A DNA stretch of 64,000 nt, taken from NCBI GenBank assembly GCA_030248225.1, contig JASANE010012465.1:1-64000 (forward strand), read 5' to 3'. Shown here in pieces: positions 1 to 13,859 of the stretch. A program made the translations under genes and the position numbers. The notes beneath the pieces were generated by a model. It had not been told where the DNA came from and ran no database searches. It was given only the letters and a program-made list of their open reading frames with translations. Source of the DNA: Trileptium ribeirensis (lineage: Eukaryota; Nematoda; Enoplea; Enoplida; Thoracostomopsidae). Within the stretch, counting starts at the first letter, position 1. The number at the start of each line of letters is the position of its first letter.

Positions 1-1777
1 ATAGGAGTAAGAGGTTAGCTTCTAAGGATCGGAGCCCTACTCTTTCTGTAATTACTCCGCTCAGCTCGTGTGCCGAAAGTGCCTGAAATATTTTGGAAAA
101 TTTGGTGGGGTGGTAAACTGAACGGAAGGAGTGCCCCGACTTGATTTATAGGGGAGGTCAGTATGGCCCTGCCCATGTTCCTAGGTGTCTGTTTAAAATT
201 ATGCTTATCTTGCGTATATATAGCTGAGAATTATTTGAGTTATTATTAGTGCGAACTGCTGATGCTGCTGGTTAACTGTTCCCTAAAGATAACGTAGGTG
301 GCAGTTTTTTTATATTTTCGACGTAATATTTTCTATACTGTAGCAGCCTTTACAAAGCTATTTAATTGAAATTTCACCATCGGCTTCCGCTACGCGTGAC
401 CCCAGCGAGGTGTTGTGCCAATATTGCTCGTATGTTTCATCCTTTTCATCCAGGCCAATATGTATTATGGAATTATCCAAGGGGAACACCGGGCTATTTC
501 CACCTCGCCAAACAGCTTAGAAGTTCGACTACGGACCCTACCTCAAAACTTAAAAAAATTCTCTCCAAACTTAAATCGTGAATTTGACCGCCTCCACCCC
601 TGCCGAAATGCAAATCCTGTGCACACCCATGACGTATATATTTATATATTAAGTATATACATGCATATATAAATATATGTTTAATATATGATTATAGGTG
701 ATACATATCTTATTTATCGCTACTTTATTAAATAGAATTAATAAGGCTCCAAGTTTCACAGCTGCAGCATTCGTAACAAACACTGTGACGTTCAAAAATG
801 AACCAACTGGTCACATGATACCGACCAGGACTCTTGTTATTAAGTAGTTCATAGCAATATTCCCAACGAGATTTGCTTTAAGCTTTACTAAATTTTCAAC
901 ATAAGTTTCAAAGTTTTCGCAAAACGGTTTTGTCTTGGCTCATTTGCTTATTTTTAAGCAAGCTATGCATTAAGATTATCGATTTGGTCAAAGTCGTGAA
1001 AATCATTCATATCAACATTTATATATAAGATATAAAGTTGATTTTAGTGCTGTATATTCTTCCGAAAATACTTGACGTATATCTATAAACTTTCTATATT
1101 TTAGTTTCCAAAAATGTGTGTTTTCAGTAGTTTGTTTTTTACACGAATGTTCAAATACGCGTTTGCTCGCGTACTTTTTATTTTGTAGTCTCTGTTAAAT
1201 CTTCGTGGCGAATTGACTATCCAGCGGTTCTGTCAAAAATTACCAAAGAAAATTTATGTATAACAGGTACATTTACTGCGGCGTTCTAAATGACTGAATC
1301 GCCTTACAGGGTGTTGTAATTCATTGCTGGTTTGCGCTGAAAACTGGAAGCTAAGAGAAACAATTTGATTGGATGCTAGACATTCGTTCCATGGTTTCGG
1401 AGTTTCGGCGGCTTTTGAAATAACAGCAATATTTCTAAAAGATCTGTTGCCGTAATTCGTATTTTTACGTTGTTATATTCAGCGGACTTCGACTAGATTA
1501 CATTTAGTAAAACAACTCTGAAAAGCCAGTGGTAACTAAAATGCAATAATTACTTAGCCTATGTCTATCATCGACTTTCGTTAAGCAAATACACTGCGGA
1601 AACCTTGATAACATAAATGTGAGCTCAGCCGGGGCTTATTAGCTGCAGCATATCTCTAAGCGATCGTATTCAGCGTGGTCTTGCTTGACCGCGTGCGTAT
1701 ACCAGGTACGCAGGGGGAATCACTCCGTGGAGAGTGACACTTAAACGTTATTATAGGTACGTAGTAATATTGAATTA

Positions 1778-1996
1778 TTACTTGTCCGTAATGGGAATCC
1801 CAAACTTTTCAAAGAATTTGCAAATGTTTTTTATAGTCTGTGTTACTTCGAACTGTTTGGCGTTTGTGGCTTTAGGTGATTTGCAAGGTAATTCTGAGTA
1901 AGGTTCCATATGCTTGACGCATATATTGGTTTTGTACATTTGGGAATGAATTTGGCGCTGCATTTTTGCTCTGAGTAAGTTTGAGAAATTTTCCAA
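1778..1996 (-). other. Unassigned open frame, left-arm copy (72 codons)
   Basis: This frame opens at TTG rather than ATG and mirrors the frame at 18840-19061. The two translations differ at about seven residues (for example H/D, T/N, P/A, S/L and T/I), nearly all amino-acid-changing. That argues against purifying selection. No family was recognised. It may be a decayed exon or chance. Confidence 0.2.
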
Positions 1997-3244
1997 AATT
2001 TATAAAGACTGGTTCTGAAACTGAGTCCAATAATTTAGGTTCGTTGTTGCGAATATTTGCTTTGAATATTTAGGGCATGTAGTATATAACTTAAGAAACA
2101 TCCTATAGTTATGGTAGTTTTATGGTATATACATTTTAAATTATATTGATTTTTATTTGACAAGCCGAATGTGCCTAACACACCATTGATTATTTGGCGC
2201 GATTGATAAAATATTTTTTGGAATAACTAAGAAAATGTCACAAGTGGCTTTGGCAGGCAATTTTTAAAACCAAGAAAAGTAGTTAGATTAGCGGACAGGG
2301 CCGACCGAGATTGAAACAAGCCGGACCTGGCGAGCTCACTCAGCTTTGTACGCACCTCGTCCAATTTTAGACTGCACCGGCTCAGCCAAATAATATTCGG
2401 TTCAGTCTCTTCTTTAATTTGTTGCTAAACGTTACGTATAACAATTATAGCAAGAGACATTCAGGATTATTTTTTTAACTAAAACAATTCAGTCCCAGCT
2501 CAACTTTGGTTTTCCGAGCCTGAAACAATCTTCTTCTTAATTCTTTGTATATTATTCTTTAAAATACCATCCTAAAGTTTAATTACTTTAAATCTTAAAT
2601 GCCGTAATATTATTATCACAATTTATTGATATTACAGGCTGCCACCACTACTACTACAACTGCAAAAATTTAGCACTGTCACTCTTTTTGTGTGTTCAGT
2701 TCGCGAAACGAAGCTACCAAAGCATGTATTTTTCTACAATTTATTATTGTGCCCAGTGACCGAAAACTATTTTTAGACGAATTTCGGATTTTATAATATT
2801 CTAAACCTCTCTAAAATAAAATTAATTTGGTCTATTATATTGTACTATAACAAAGAATATAGCAGAAAGCAGTACAGCTGAAGGAGCTTTATCTATGGAT
2901 TTGTGTGCTGCTAAAGATGATTTAAAGTCTATTCTATTTGTTCTTATTTGTATTTTTTATGCCACAGTGCTCTGGTATATTTTTTGGTCTTTTTATGATG
3001 AGTATAATAAAACTAAAAATTGAATAGACTTTTACATTTAGTTTAAAGAGGGTTTTTTCGGGTATCCACCCAGCCCAAAACGTCCAATTCTAAAGATACT
3101 GTAATAACTATTCGACTTGACGAAGCGGTTCAGAAAATATGTATTTTGGTCACGCTTATTGCAATTTTTTGTTATTTGTGTTACCAATGAGTTAACGTCT
3201 CATGCAGGCTTAAACTAAGTGCAAGACCTAGGTTTCGCACAACC

Positions 3245-3494
3245 CAAAGCCTTATAGAAAATGAGCATAGCTTATTATACTGTTTTACCGCAAAGATATG
3301 GTCACCTGGTCGTGCCTTTCACTACTTTTGTCTATGTGCAAGCTAAAATTTGCCATACCGACGGTCCAAACAATTTTCTGCGTTACAATCTTGTGGCGGC
3401 TGATATAATAGCAAATTATTACATAGTTATGCACAAAGATTCTATTTTTGGTTTATGCTTGCTGTCTATCTTTTGTTTTTTCAATTACAATTAA
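3245..3494 (+). repeat. Conserved 77-codon block, left-arm copy of an interspersed fragment
   Basis: The open frame from 3261 to 3494 translates identically to its mirror at 17266-17499. A diverged third copy lies at about 33780-33990, inside an APIP intron, and shares the segments around 'accgcaaaga' and 'gacggtccaaac'. The fragment is therefore a dispersed repeat rather than a gene unique to the palindrome. No protein family was recognised. Confidence 0.55.
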
Positions 3495-4899
3495 AGTCCA
3501 ACAATTTGTACATGGTTGGAATTCCGCCACATAGGCTTTTAGTATAATTCTAATTAGTAATAAAAATTTCATAATATTTCACGCAAATATAACCGTCTAA
3601 AAATTACTATGCCAGTGCAAAATATATTATTGTTTACATTTGTTTTCCCTGTTGTATATATATCGGAAAAATTTTCGATAATTTTGGGTACCAGATTGGT
3701 AACTCAAAAATTGGAATATTGTTTCGTCATAAATATGGTCGAAATGCACTTGTTCTGAATTGAGTCTTCCAGCCACGTCGAAAGCTCGATACTAATAGTA
3801 TCAATGTATCTTTAAAATCGAAACAACCCGCTCAAGGTGAAATCTTTCATTTTTGTGGTCAAGTTGAGGATTATAAACGAAGAATAATGAATTCGGCACA
3901 CTAGACTGCGCTTCGGCCTCTCACGCTCTACTCAGCTCGATGTCCTTGTCTGGAAAAATATATCTATTGACAAAATTGTTTCCCGATTTCTTTGTGTACC
4001 ATAAATTTTCGAAAAAATTTTCTTGATAAATATATATCATTCGAACCGCATTGACGATGTGAGTCGAATGGTAAAAATTCGGCTGAATCGATACGAACCA
4101 GACATAAAATCCTCCGCTGACAACGGTAAAGGCAAATTTCGAAAGCTTCGAGCCGCTGACTTAACCTACTCAAGGACCTCACCTTTGCCAAACTATCGAG
4201 CGCCCCCTCCCCTGAGGCAACGGCCTTTGGACAGATATCCATTATTTATCTTCCTTTTCTATAATGCTAAATTACTTTAAAACAAAAGTGATCCATGTTG
4301 CCTTGTGCTAAGGTGCAACGGTACTTGGAAATTTATTTTTTATTGATAAATTCGAAATTGCCTTGGTCTGTAGTATTAGATTGCAGGGCATCAAATTAGC
4401 GCCAGAACTGTTGGCAGTGCGGATTTGAGCCGTTCATAGTCAGTTTTTGTTAATACAAATAAACCCAATCTCATTTTTGCTTCACAGTTTGTACTGCCTT
4501 TTCAATGTAGTTGTGGTGCTGCTGATCTGTTTGTGAACGCAGCGAAGCACGTAGTTAGCAAAACGAAACTGTCAAACTCAATTTTTGTCAAACTTTATGC
4601 GCAATATACAACAAATTTGTTTCTGTTCAAATTATCGTTTATTTTTGAATGAGCATCAAACAGCTAAATAACCCTCGGCGCCCGGTATGGCGGTGTTGCG
4701 CTATCTGTTTTCAATATCACCACCGTCAGGATTTAACATGATTTCCAACTTTGCTAGATAGCATGTTACCCTATTGGTCCCACTACATTTATTACAAAGT
4801 CAAATTTTGTCTGGTACTGCTCGCATATCTGCTTAATATGACTAAGATATTTTACTTATGTCAATTATACAATTTAGTTAGATTTTGTCTTGGTTCTAC

Positions 4900-5281
4900 G
4901 CTGTGGCGGATCCAGGAAATCATGGTGGGGGATCGCGGGGCACCGTCACGCACCGAGGCGACGCGCCTTGTCCCTGAGACTCCGCACAACTCCCGTGGCG
5001 CGCCACACTCTCCTGATGAGACGCCACACACCCTACTGAGGCGCCGCACCCGAGGTACCACACCCCTTCTACACGCCGTAACCTCACCCATAACTCCGCA
5101 AAATGTTTTAGGGCAAAGCGAGCGAGCGTTATGAAGCAACATCATGGAGAAAGATTTTGGTACTTCCCTGGCCTACCCCCGCCGAAACCAACAAACCCCT
5201 CTGTCTACGGACCGTGGGCACGTATCCATGTTCCGGTGAGGTACGGGTTCCTACCCGTGGATCCCCCATGGATCCGCATTT
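4900..5281. mobile_element. Small non-autonomous hAT-like element (left-arm copy)
   Basis: The 382-bp, GC-richer insert has inverted ends built on GCGGATCCA (CTGTGGCGGATCCAGG at the left, CCATGGATCCGCA at the right). It is flanked by 8-bp direct repeats GGTTCTAC (4892-4899) and GGTTCTAT (5282-5289), 7 of 8 identical. An 8-bp duplication is the hAT-type signature. The frames inside it show no transposase. It is mirrored at 15474-15856, so it inserted before the arms were duplicated. Confidence 0.75.
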
Positions 5282-5313
5282 GGTTCTATCTTCTGCTGGA
5301 ATACATTAGCAGC

Positions 5314-6308
5314 CAGAGATGGAACCGGGTTACCTTTTTGTAACCTCGTGACCCGCTGAGGTCATGGTAATAACTCGACGATTCGGTGACTTGGTCTTTA
5401 TAGTGACCCGATGACCGGGCTACAATAGTAACCTGGTGACAAGGCTATTTTGAGTAACCTATATCATGATGCAATTTGCGAATTTGTTAAACATGATCTT
5501 GGAAAACAGGTGAACATCTATTTGGCAGATAGATTACAATTGCGTTTAAGGTATCGTTGTAGACAGAGACTACATTCATGGGCAAAAGAAGGTGTTGAAG
5601 CGAAACGTAAATCAATTGTTGCGTCTTGGAAGTCGGGTTGCCATCTTTTGAAGTCGTTTGTGCGCTGATTGAAAACAGCTTGGAAGTATTAGCATACGAA
5701 ACGGATATGAAAACTACAGGTGAAAAAGAGCCAGAACTTCAAGATTTGACAAGGCTCGTCTCTTACTGAACCATGTCCGAGTCGATCAGATTCCACAGTC
5801 AGATCTTAGGATATGCCATTTTCAGGCTTTTCACAAACCATGTCAGACTTGACTCAGCTGTTTCGGCTAGGCATTGTTCTTAAGCTCTTAATAATAAGTT
5901 TGTAATTCAAGAATATATCTTAGAAAAAACTTAATATACAAACCGACAAATAAACTATATATAGCTGCTTTTAGAGCTTTTAAAACCCGACCCATTTTTT
6001 GAAGACACACTAAACTCGGCTTTTCCAAACAGATATTTGCTCTGGCTGGGCTGGATTCTTCTTGTGAGTTCTTAGAGGAATCGTCGTCGCAGTGCTTGGT
6101 TTACGTTAGTAGAGCGTATTTCTGTGGAGCATCTGAGCAGATAACGAAAAAGGCGCTGGTCAGCGCGGAGGAGAGTGCTTTCGGCTTTTTCATTAGGCCG
6201 GGTCAGTACAGGGTCAGACACCGCGACCTGGTGACCCTGTGACCCAACCACAGATATGACTCACAATACCCGGTGAAAAGGCGACCCGGTGACCCGGCTC
6301 CATCTCTG
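5314..6308. mobile_element. hAT-like terminal-inverted-repeat element (left-arm copy)
   Basis: The ends are CAGAGATGG (5314) and CCATCTCTG (to 6308), followed inward by GGGTTAC/GGGTCAC-type subterminal repeats at both ends. CAGAG-type termini are typical of hAT transposons. The candidate 8-bp target duplications ttagcagc (5306-5313) and gtagcacc (6309-6316) match at 6 of 8 bases. Open frames inside (for example 5450-5668) did not match a transposase that I recognise. It sits only 32 bp from the preceding element and is mirrored at 14421-15441. Confidence 0.7.
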
Positions 6309-6529
6309 GTAGCACCATCAAATGAAATTGCTGTCAGAGTCGGTAATAAAAGCTGCAAACTGAATTTCGGCAGTTAGAACTTCACGGCCCCCTCTCCCCC
6401 CGCAAAAAAATATTTCAATTGCAATGAAAATGCTGATGTACAGTAACACTAATGCTTCGCTTTTGTTGTAAGATTCAGAGTTGCGGACATTCACGATTTC
6501 CGATACTAAACTAGACGTGTTTCACAGGA

Positions 6530-6870
6530 GATGCCTTTGCGTAGTAACACAAATGAGCTTGAGGTATCATTTCGAAGCCTCACCTGCAACGCTACCTGCA
6601 GCCGACCACCGTCGACAATTTGGTCCGTGGAAATTGCCTACGGTATAGTCTGTCCGCTCAAAATAATTGAGCGACACCGTCTACCACATAAGCTGTTCTG
6701 GAGCCGACGACATGCGGGCTGGTATTGCCAGGTTCAACTGGCGCATGCTGCTCCTGGACGATTTCAACCGCGGCGGTATGTTCATCCTTTCCAGGATGAA
6801 TCCTGTGGGAGTGGACAAACCCGTCGTGGCTCATAAGCATATTTTTATAGTGTGCTTTTCTTTGTGATAT
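6530..6870. other. GC-rich conserved block with overlapping open frames (left-arm copy)
   Basis: This tract is clearly GC-richer than its AT-rich surroundings. Its translations in several frames are identical to the mirror at 13860-14200. It follows an AG that could act as a splice acceptor (tttcacag, near 6528). Plus-strand frames of 101 and 66 codons and a minus-strand frame of 79 codons overlap, and none matches a family I know. It could be a coding exon remnant or a transposon fragment. Confidence 0.35.
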
Positions 6871-8715
6871 CTGCCAATTGCCTTCTCCAACCCTCAAGAA
6901 TTAGCAATAATTTCAAAGAGTTCAAGTGTTATATGCAGTATCGGGATTGTCTTCGACATTCTACGGTAAGAACCTGACAAGTCAGCTATTTCAGTATAGA
7001 CACATGCAACCGACCTAAGCTTGAGCTGTTCATTGCATTAAAAGTGTTTAAAAAAGGTCTTACGAAGCTAAAAACCAATGCATATATTTACACATATTAC
7101 GGTGCTACATAGTAGTAGGTATATACATAGTGCTGTTTTAATATAAAAAAGCAGCATGTGCATGTTTTGTGTGTCAATAATCTGCACCATACAATCCACC
7201 GGTATACAGGACATACGTACACATAATAATAAGTAGTGAAGCTCGCTTGCTAGCTAGAATTCGAATGGTGAGAACAATCCCCCCAGGTCTGTTGTAGTAA
7301 AGCACACACAAACAAAGCCTCCATACAGTTCGCTGGTGCAGCTTTATATAATACGTGATTTATGAGTCATAATTACGTCAGAATCTTTTGATATCAAACG
7401 TATGCATTAGACAAAACATAATACAACGATTACAAAAACAATCACCGAACAATTTAATAATTCAATAAAACCTTAAATTGACAGTGAAAAGAACGTTAAA
7501 AGAACTCAAATCGACATTCTTGAGAAAAATCTCATTTTTAATACCAAGTATGAAGCAGAAGTGTGAACTATATTTGCCCCACAATATTTTTGACACTCGC
7601 AATCAGCTTGTTGGCCCAGAAATCCCCATATCAGACACTAAAACCAACAATAGGCACACATTTAGGTGCATTTTCCACGACTTTTCACCAAATATGAAAT
7701 TACCAACTAATAAAGCTTATAGACTCCAGATCGGGAAGTAGTTGAAAAACTTGTTATATATCATTGGAAATCCCTGGTAAAGCTACAATGGAATAGGCCT
7801 ATAAGTTTGCGGATACCTGGTGTAATTATTGAGAAGTCAAAAAACTGGAGGGGGTGCCCGAAAAATGGGTCAAAATGACACTATTTTGCCCCATAACTTT
7901 TCCCACGGCAAAAAATTCAAAAATCAGGGCTCCGTCACTATACCTAAATCGATCATTGCGGTTCGAATGAGCTATCTTGCATAAAAATCCACCCAACCTT
8001 TATCGAGATCCAGGTGCGCCAGACACACACAGACACACACATAGACAGGACCTCCTCAAGCCCCCTTCCAAAGCCAAAATTGAAAATTCTCGTTCCACTC
8101 GCTCGCTGCTTCGATCGCTCATTCCACTCGAATTCAAAAGGTGACGTATGACACACCGTCAACCAAAATGTGGTACCTACTTCAATGTATATCCTTAATA
8201 TTTCTGACGGGGTCATAGACACCATACAAAAAGATGTTTATGCAGGAAATGCACATAAACGCATGGTGCAGTTGACACAATACAATATGCATATTTTAAG
8301 GATATTATGCTGTATTCTATACGATTGTCAGTGCTGACGCTGCGCCAGCTATGTTTACCAAAACACTATGTTGTCAAAGATACCATATAATGGACTGTGT
8401 CAGGAACGCCAAGGGTGGACAAAACCTGCATATGGTTGGCCATTTATAACGTAAACGTCACATAAACTAAATTCCAATACAATTTGCATCCAACCCAATA
8501 CAATATAATTCCAATACAATACAATACAAGGTTCATTTGGTTTTGCATTAAGTAACTAAAACAGTTAGTAGTTATATATAGATAATGGATTTTAACGCAT
8601 TTACACAGGCTCATTTTTCTACTACGAGCAGTAGCGAACACGCTAACGCGAACCATACAATAGTGTTTTATCGAACTAACTGAATCTGGTGGCCCACATG
8701 AAAATATAATCATAA

Positions 8716-8866
8716 CCCTACAAATTGGTATTTTTGTACCTCCTCCAAATTGGTATTTGTAGGCTTTACAGACCCTACAAATTGGTATTTTTGTACCTTC
8801 TACTAAGGGCTTTACAGACCCTATAAATTGGCATTTTTGTACCTCCTACTAAGGACTTTACAGACA
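8716..8866 (+). repeat. Short direct tandem repeat (left-arm copy)
   Basis: About three copies of a unit of roughly 46-57 bp are present, built on 'aaattggtatttttgtacc' plus 'ggctttacagaccct'. The mirror is at about 11875-12025. Just before it, 8464-8530 is a low-complexity run of 'caatacaat' repeats. Confidence 0.8.
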
Positions 8867-10227
8867 CATAAACTCCTCTCATGTAACTAGAAACCACAAA
8901 ACTCTAACCTAAGATTCTATGATTCGATAAGACTTGATATTATATTTGTGTAAACGGGAATCGACTTTTTCTGGCATTAGTACGAATACCCCGTATGTTG
9001 GAATTTCAGTATGATGTAACAATAATCATATAAAGTTCATCTTTCCTCTGTAATTTGATGAGAATTCACACATAATAACCAAACCACATAGAGTTCTGCG
9101 CGCATGTAATAGAATTCCTGAATCGCTAACTTCTGAAATCAGTGTACAAATAAAAATAAAATACAAAGAAAAAACTGCAATTTCATGTGTATTTATCTTA
9201 ATACGTGGAAAACGAGTTATTGTTCGAAGCTTACGGATTTTGAATCTTGCGTAGTTTACGAAAAACTGGGCCTACGCTAAGACCGTTGTGCTGACGGGTG
9301 TGTAGTACAATGTCGGAACATTTAAAGTGTATTCACATATACTAGTTGAAACAACAGCTCTATTATTTGTCAAAACCCTAGCTGTACTGGCCCATTATCT
9401 GACTACCCTATGTTCCTTTACGAAATGGCTGTAAGTGTTTCTATGGGCTATTTTTGGTCCGCTGAACATATTTTGGGGCTTGTTGCTCATCAGGATTCGT
9501 ATTAAAGAAGATGAGCGTTGTAACCACATGTGTAATGCATAAATGATAACAATAGTTTCAGTTTATAGTATACACATCAGTACCGTGTTTGACGTAAATA
9601 GGTTTTTCCTGCCCTTAGCCCGATGCTAAAACTCAAGCAGGATGTGTATATTCTCCGTTTTAGCATATCATCAAATAGTATTTTTCACAGTATCTAAAAC
9701 CGCCAATATGCAGAAAAATGTCTAACTCTTAACTTTATCTTTAGTAACCTTTAGTGTTTGGTAAACTAACTCCAAACTGGGAATAAAATTCAATGCTGAA
9801 TTTGATTTATTGCTTTAGAGTACGCATGAATTTCAGTCTATTTAAACTGTCTATCTCGCCGGGTCAAATTTTCTGCGACGTTTTAACCTTTCTACATGAA
9901 CAGAACTCCAAATATTTGAGTTCTAGAATCATGTTGTACCACACATATCTAGTAAATTTGTTTAGGATTTCTTCAGTAGCCTTCTACAACGTCTTTTTTC
10001 CACGGTACATACTTGGATTCCCAAATTCGAAACGGTCCGATGTGTATTAACTTAACACTGCCATTTTGAATAATATCGTTGTAAGCGATTCGTTGACATT
10101 AACAGTTCTTTCACAGTTTATTCTTGGTTTAAAGGCCTGTACTATACATCAACGCATAGAATATGGTAGAAAAACAAGAAAACACGTATAAATGTTTTGT
10201 TCGAGCGTCGAAGCCAGGTTTCCAACA

Positions 10228-10503
10228 TGAAAGACATAAAACAACTACTATTCCAGGCAAAAAGAAACATGCCAATGCCAAACCGTTGCTTTTGCTTTTG
10301 GTTTATTTATACATTGCAAGTGTGAAATTGCAACCAACATAATCACTGAATTATGAATCCAGAATGGAAACAAAAAAGTGCTTGTTCACCCTGTCCAGAA
10401 ATATCGTGTGTTCAAAATTGCAATTATTTTCGGTCGATGCCTGCTATATATCTGCACAATCGCTAGCTATGTAATAATAACAGCATATTTCTATAGAAAG
10501 AGG
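10228..10503. other. Unique spacer between the palindrome arms
   Basis: The 276 bp between the arms show no mirror symmetry. Arm pairing stops sharply at 10227/10504, where the last paired segment is aagccaggtttccaaca. The spacer is AT-rich with no recognised coding capacity. Its presence argues against a simple missed-adapter hairpin read, which would leave almost no spacer. Confidence 0.9.
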
Positions 10504-13500
10504 TGTTGGAAACCTGGCTTCGACGCTCGAACAAAACATTTATACGTGTTTTCTTGTTTTTCTCCATAGTCTATGCGTTGATGTATAGTACAGGCCTTTA
10601 AACCAAGTAATAAACTGTGAAAGAACTGTTAATGTCAACGAATCGCTTACAACGATATTATTCAAAATGGCAGTGTTGAAGTTGATCCACATCGGACCGT
10701 TTTGATTTGGGAATCCAAGTATGTACCGTGGAAAAAAGACGTTGTAGAAGGCTACTGAAGAAATCCTAAACAAATTTACTAGATATGTGTGGTACAACAT
10801 GATTCTAGAACTCAAATATTGGAGTTCTGTTATGTAGAAAGGTTAAAACGCTCGCAGAAAATTTGACCCAGCAGAAGCCAGGTTAAATAGACTGAAATTC
10901 ATGCATACTCTAAAGCAATAAATCAAATTCAGCATTGAATTTTATTCCCCCACTTTTAAGAGTTAGTTTACCAAACACTAAAGGTTACTAAAGATAAAGT
11001 TAAGAGTTTAGACATTTTTTCTGCATATTGGCGGTTTTCAATACTATGAAAAATACTATTTGATGATATGCTAAAACGAAAAATATACACATCCTTGCTT
11101 GAGTTTTAGCATCGGGCTAAGGGCAGGAAAAACCTATTTACGTCAAACACGGTACTGATGTGTATACTATAAACTGAAACTATTGTTATCATTTATGCAT
11201 TACACATGTGGTTACAACGCTCATCTTCTTTAATACGAATCCTGATGAGCAACAAGCCCCAAAATATGTTCAGCGGACCAAAAATAGCCCATAGAAACAC
11301 TTACAGCCATTTCGTAAAGGAACATAGGGTAGTCAGATAATGGGCCAGTACAGCTAGGGTTTTGACAAATAATAGAGCTGTTGTTTCAACTAGTATATGT
11401 GAATACACTTTAAATGTTCCGACATTGTACTACACACCCGTCAGCACAACGGTCTTAGCGTAGGCCCATTTTTTCGTAAACTACGCAAGATTCAAAATAC
11501 GGTAAGCTTCGAACAATAACTCGTTTTCCACGTATTAAGATAAATACACATGAAATTGCAGTTTTTTCTTTGTATTTTTTATTTTATTTTTGTACACTGA
11601 TTTCAGAAGTTAGCGATTCAGGAATTCTATTACATGCGCGCAGAACTCTATGTGGTTTGGTTATTATGTGTGAATTCTCATCAAATTACAGAGGAAAGAT
11701 GAACTTTATATGATTATTGTTACATCATACTGAAATTCCAACATACGGGGTATTCGTACTAATGCCAGAAAAAGTCGATTCCCGTTTACACAAATATAAT
11801 ATCAAGTCTTATCGAATCATAGAATCTTAGGTTAGAGTTTTGTGGTTTCTAGTTACATGAGAGGAGTTTATGTGTCTGTAAAGTCCTTAGTAGGAGGTAC
11901 AAAAATGCCAATTTATAGGGTCTGTAAAGCCCTTAGTAGAAGGTACAAAAATACCAATTTGTAGGGTCTGTAAAGCCTACAAATACCAATTTGGAGGAGG
12001 TACAAAAATACCAATTTGTAGGGTTATGATTATATTTTCATGTGGGCCACCAGATTCAGTTAGTTCGATAAAACACTATTGTATGGTTCGCGTTAGCGTG
12101 TTCGCTACTGCTCGTAGTAGAAAAATGAGCCTGTGTAAATGCGTTAAAATCCATTATCTATATATAACTACTAACTGTTTTAGTTACTTAATGCAAAACC
12201 AAATGAACCTTGTATTGTATTGTATTGGAATTATATTGTATTGGGTTGGATGCAAATTGTATTGGAATTTAGTTTATGTGACGTTTACGTTATAAATGGC
12301 CAACCATATGCAGGTTTTGTCCACCCTTGGCGTTCCTGACACAGTCCATTATATGGTATCTTTGACAACATAGTGTTTTGGTAAACATAGCTGGCGCAGC
12401 GTCAGCACTGACAATCGTATAGAATACAGCATAATATCCTTAAAATATGCATATTGTGTTGTGTCAACTGCACCATGCGTTTATGTGCATTCCTTGCATA
12501 AACATGTTTTGTATGGTGTCTATGACCCCGTCAGAAATATTAAGGATATACATTGAAGTAGGTACCACATTTTGGTTGACGGTGTGTCATACGTCACCTT
12601 TTGAATTCGAGTGGAATGAGCGATCGAAGCAGCGAGCGAGTGGAACGAGAATTTTCAATTTTGGCTTTGGAAGGGGGTTGAGGAGGTCCTGTCTATGTGT
12701 GTGTCTGTGTGTGTCTGGCGCACCTGGATCTCGATAAAGGTTGGGTGGATTTTTATGCAAGATAGCTCATTCGAACCGCAATGATCGATTTAGGTATAGT
12801 GACGGAGCCCGATTTTTGAATTTTTTGCCGTGGGAAAAGTTATGGGGCAAAATAGCGTCATTTTGACCCATTTTTCGGGCACCCCTCCAGTTTTTTGACT
12901 TCTCAATAATTACACCAGGTATCCGCAAACTTATAGGCCTATTCCATGTAGCTTTACCAGGGATTTCCAATGATATATAACAAGTTTTTCAACTACTTCC
13001 CGATCTGGAGTCTATAAGCTTATAGTTGGTAATTTCATATTTGGTGAAAAGTCGTGGAAAATGCACCTAAATGTGTGCCTATTGTTGGTTTTAGTGTCTG
13101 ATATGGGGATTTCTGGGCCAACAAGCTGATTGCGAGTGTCAAAAATATTGTGGGGCAAATATAGTTCACACTTCTGCTTCATACTTGGTATTAAAAATGA
13201 GATTTTTCTCAAGTGTCGATTTGAATTCTTTAACGTTCTTTTCACTGTCAATTTAAGGTTTTATTGAATTATTAAATTGTTAGGTGATTGTTTTTGTACT
13301 CGTTGTATGATGTTTTGTCTACTGCATACGTTGGCTATCAAAAGAGGCGGACGTAATTATGACTCATCACTCACGGTTTATATAATGCTGCACCTGCGTA
13401 CTGTATGTAGGCTTTGTTTGTGTGTGCTTTCTACAACAGACCTGGGGGGATTGTTCTCACCATTCGAATTCTAGCTCGCAAGCGAGCTTCACTACTTATT

Positions 13501-13859
13501 ATTATGTGTACGTATGTCCTGTATACCGGTGGATTGTATGGTGCAGATTATTGACACACAAAACATGCACATGCTGCTTTTTTATATTAAAACAGCACTA
13601 TGTATATACCTACTACTATGTAGCACCGTAATATGTGTAAATATATGCATTGGTTTTTAGCTTCGTAAGACCTTTTTTAAACACTTTTAATGCATTGAAC
13701 AGCTCAAGCTTAGGTCGGTTGCATGTGTCTATACTGAAATAGCTGACTTGTAGGTACTTACCGTAGAATGTCGAAGACAATGCCGATACTGCATATAACA
13801 CTTGAACTCTTTGAAATTATTCTTGCTAATTCTTGAGGGTTGGAGAAGGCAATTGGCAG

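Larger units (their letters stand above)
1..10227. repeat. Left arm of giant inverted duplication (palindrome)
   Basis: This arm is the reverse complement of 10504-20852. Base 1 pairs with base 20852 and base 10227 pairs with base 10504. The match holds end to end, with scattered substitutions and indels; the right arm is about 120 bp longer. The arm reaches the first base of the window, so its true outer end is not visible. It contains hAT-like elements at 4900-5281 and 5314-6308, a GC-rich block at 6530-6870 and a short tandem repeat at 8716-8866. No reading frame in it matches a protein family I recognise; the rest of the arm appears non-coding. Confidence 0.97.
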
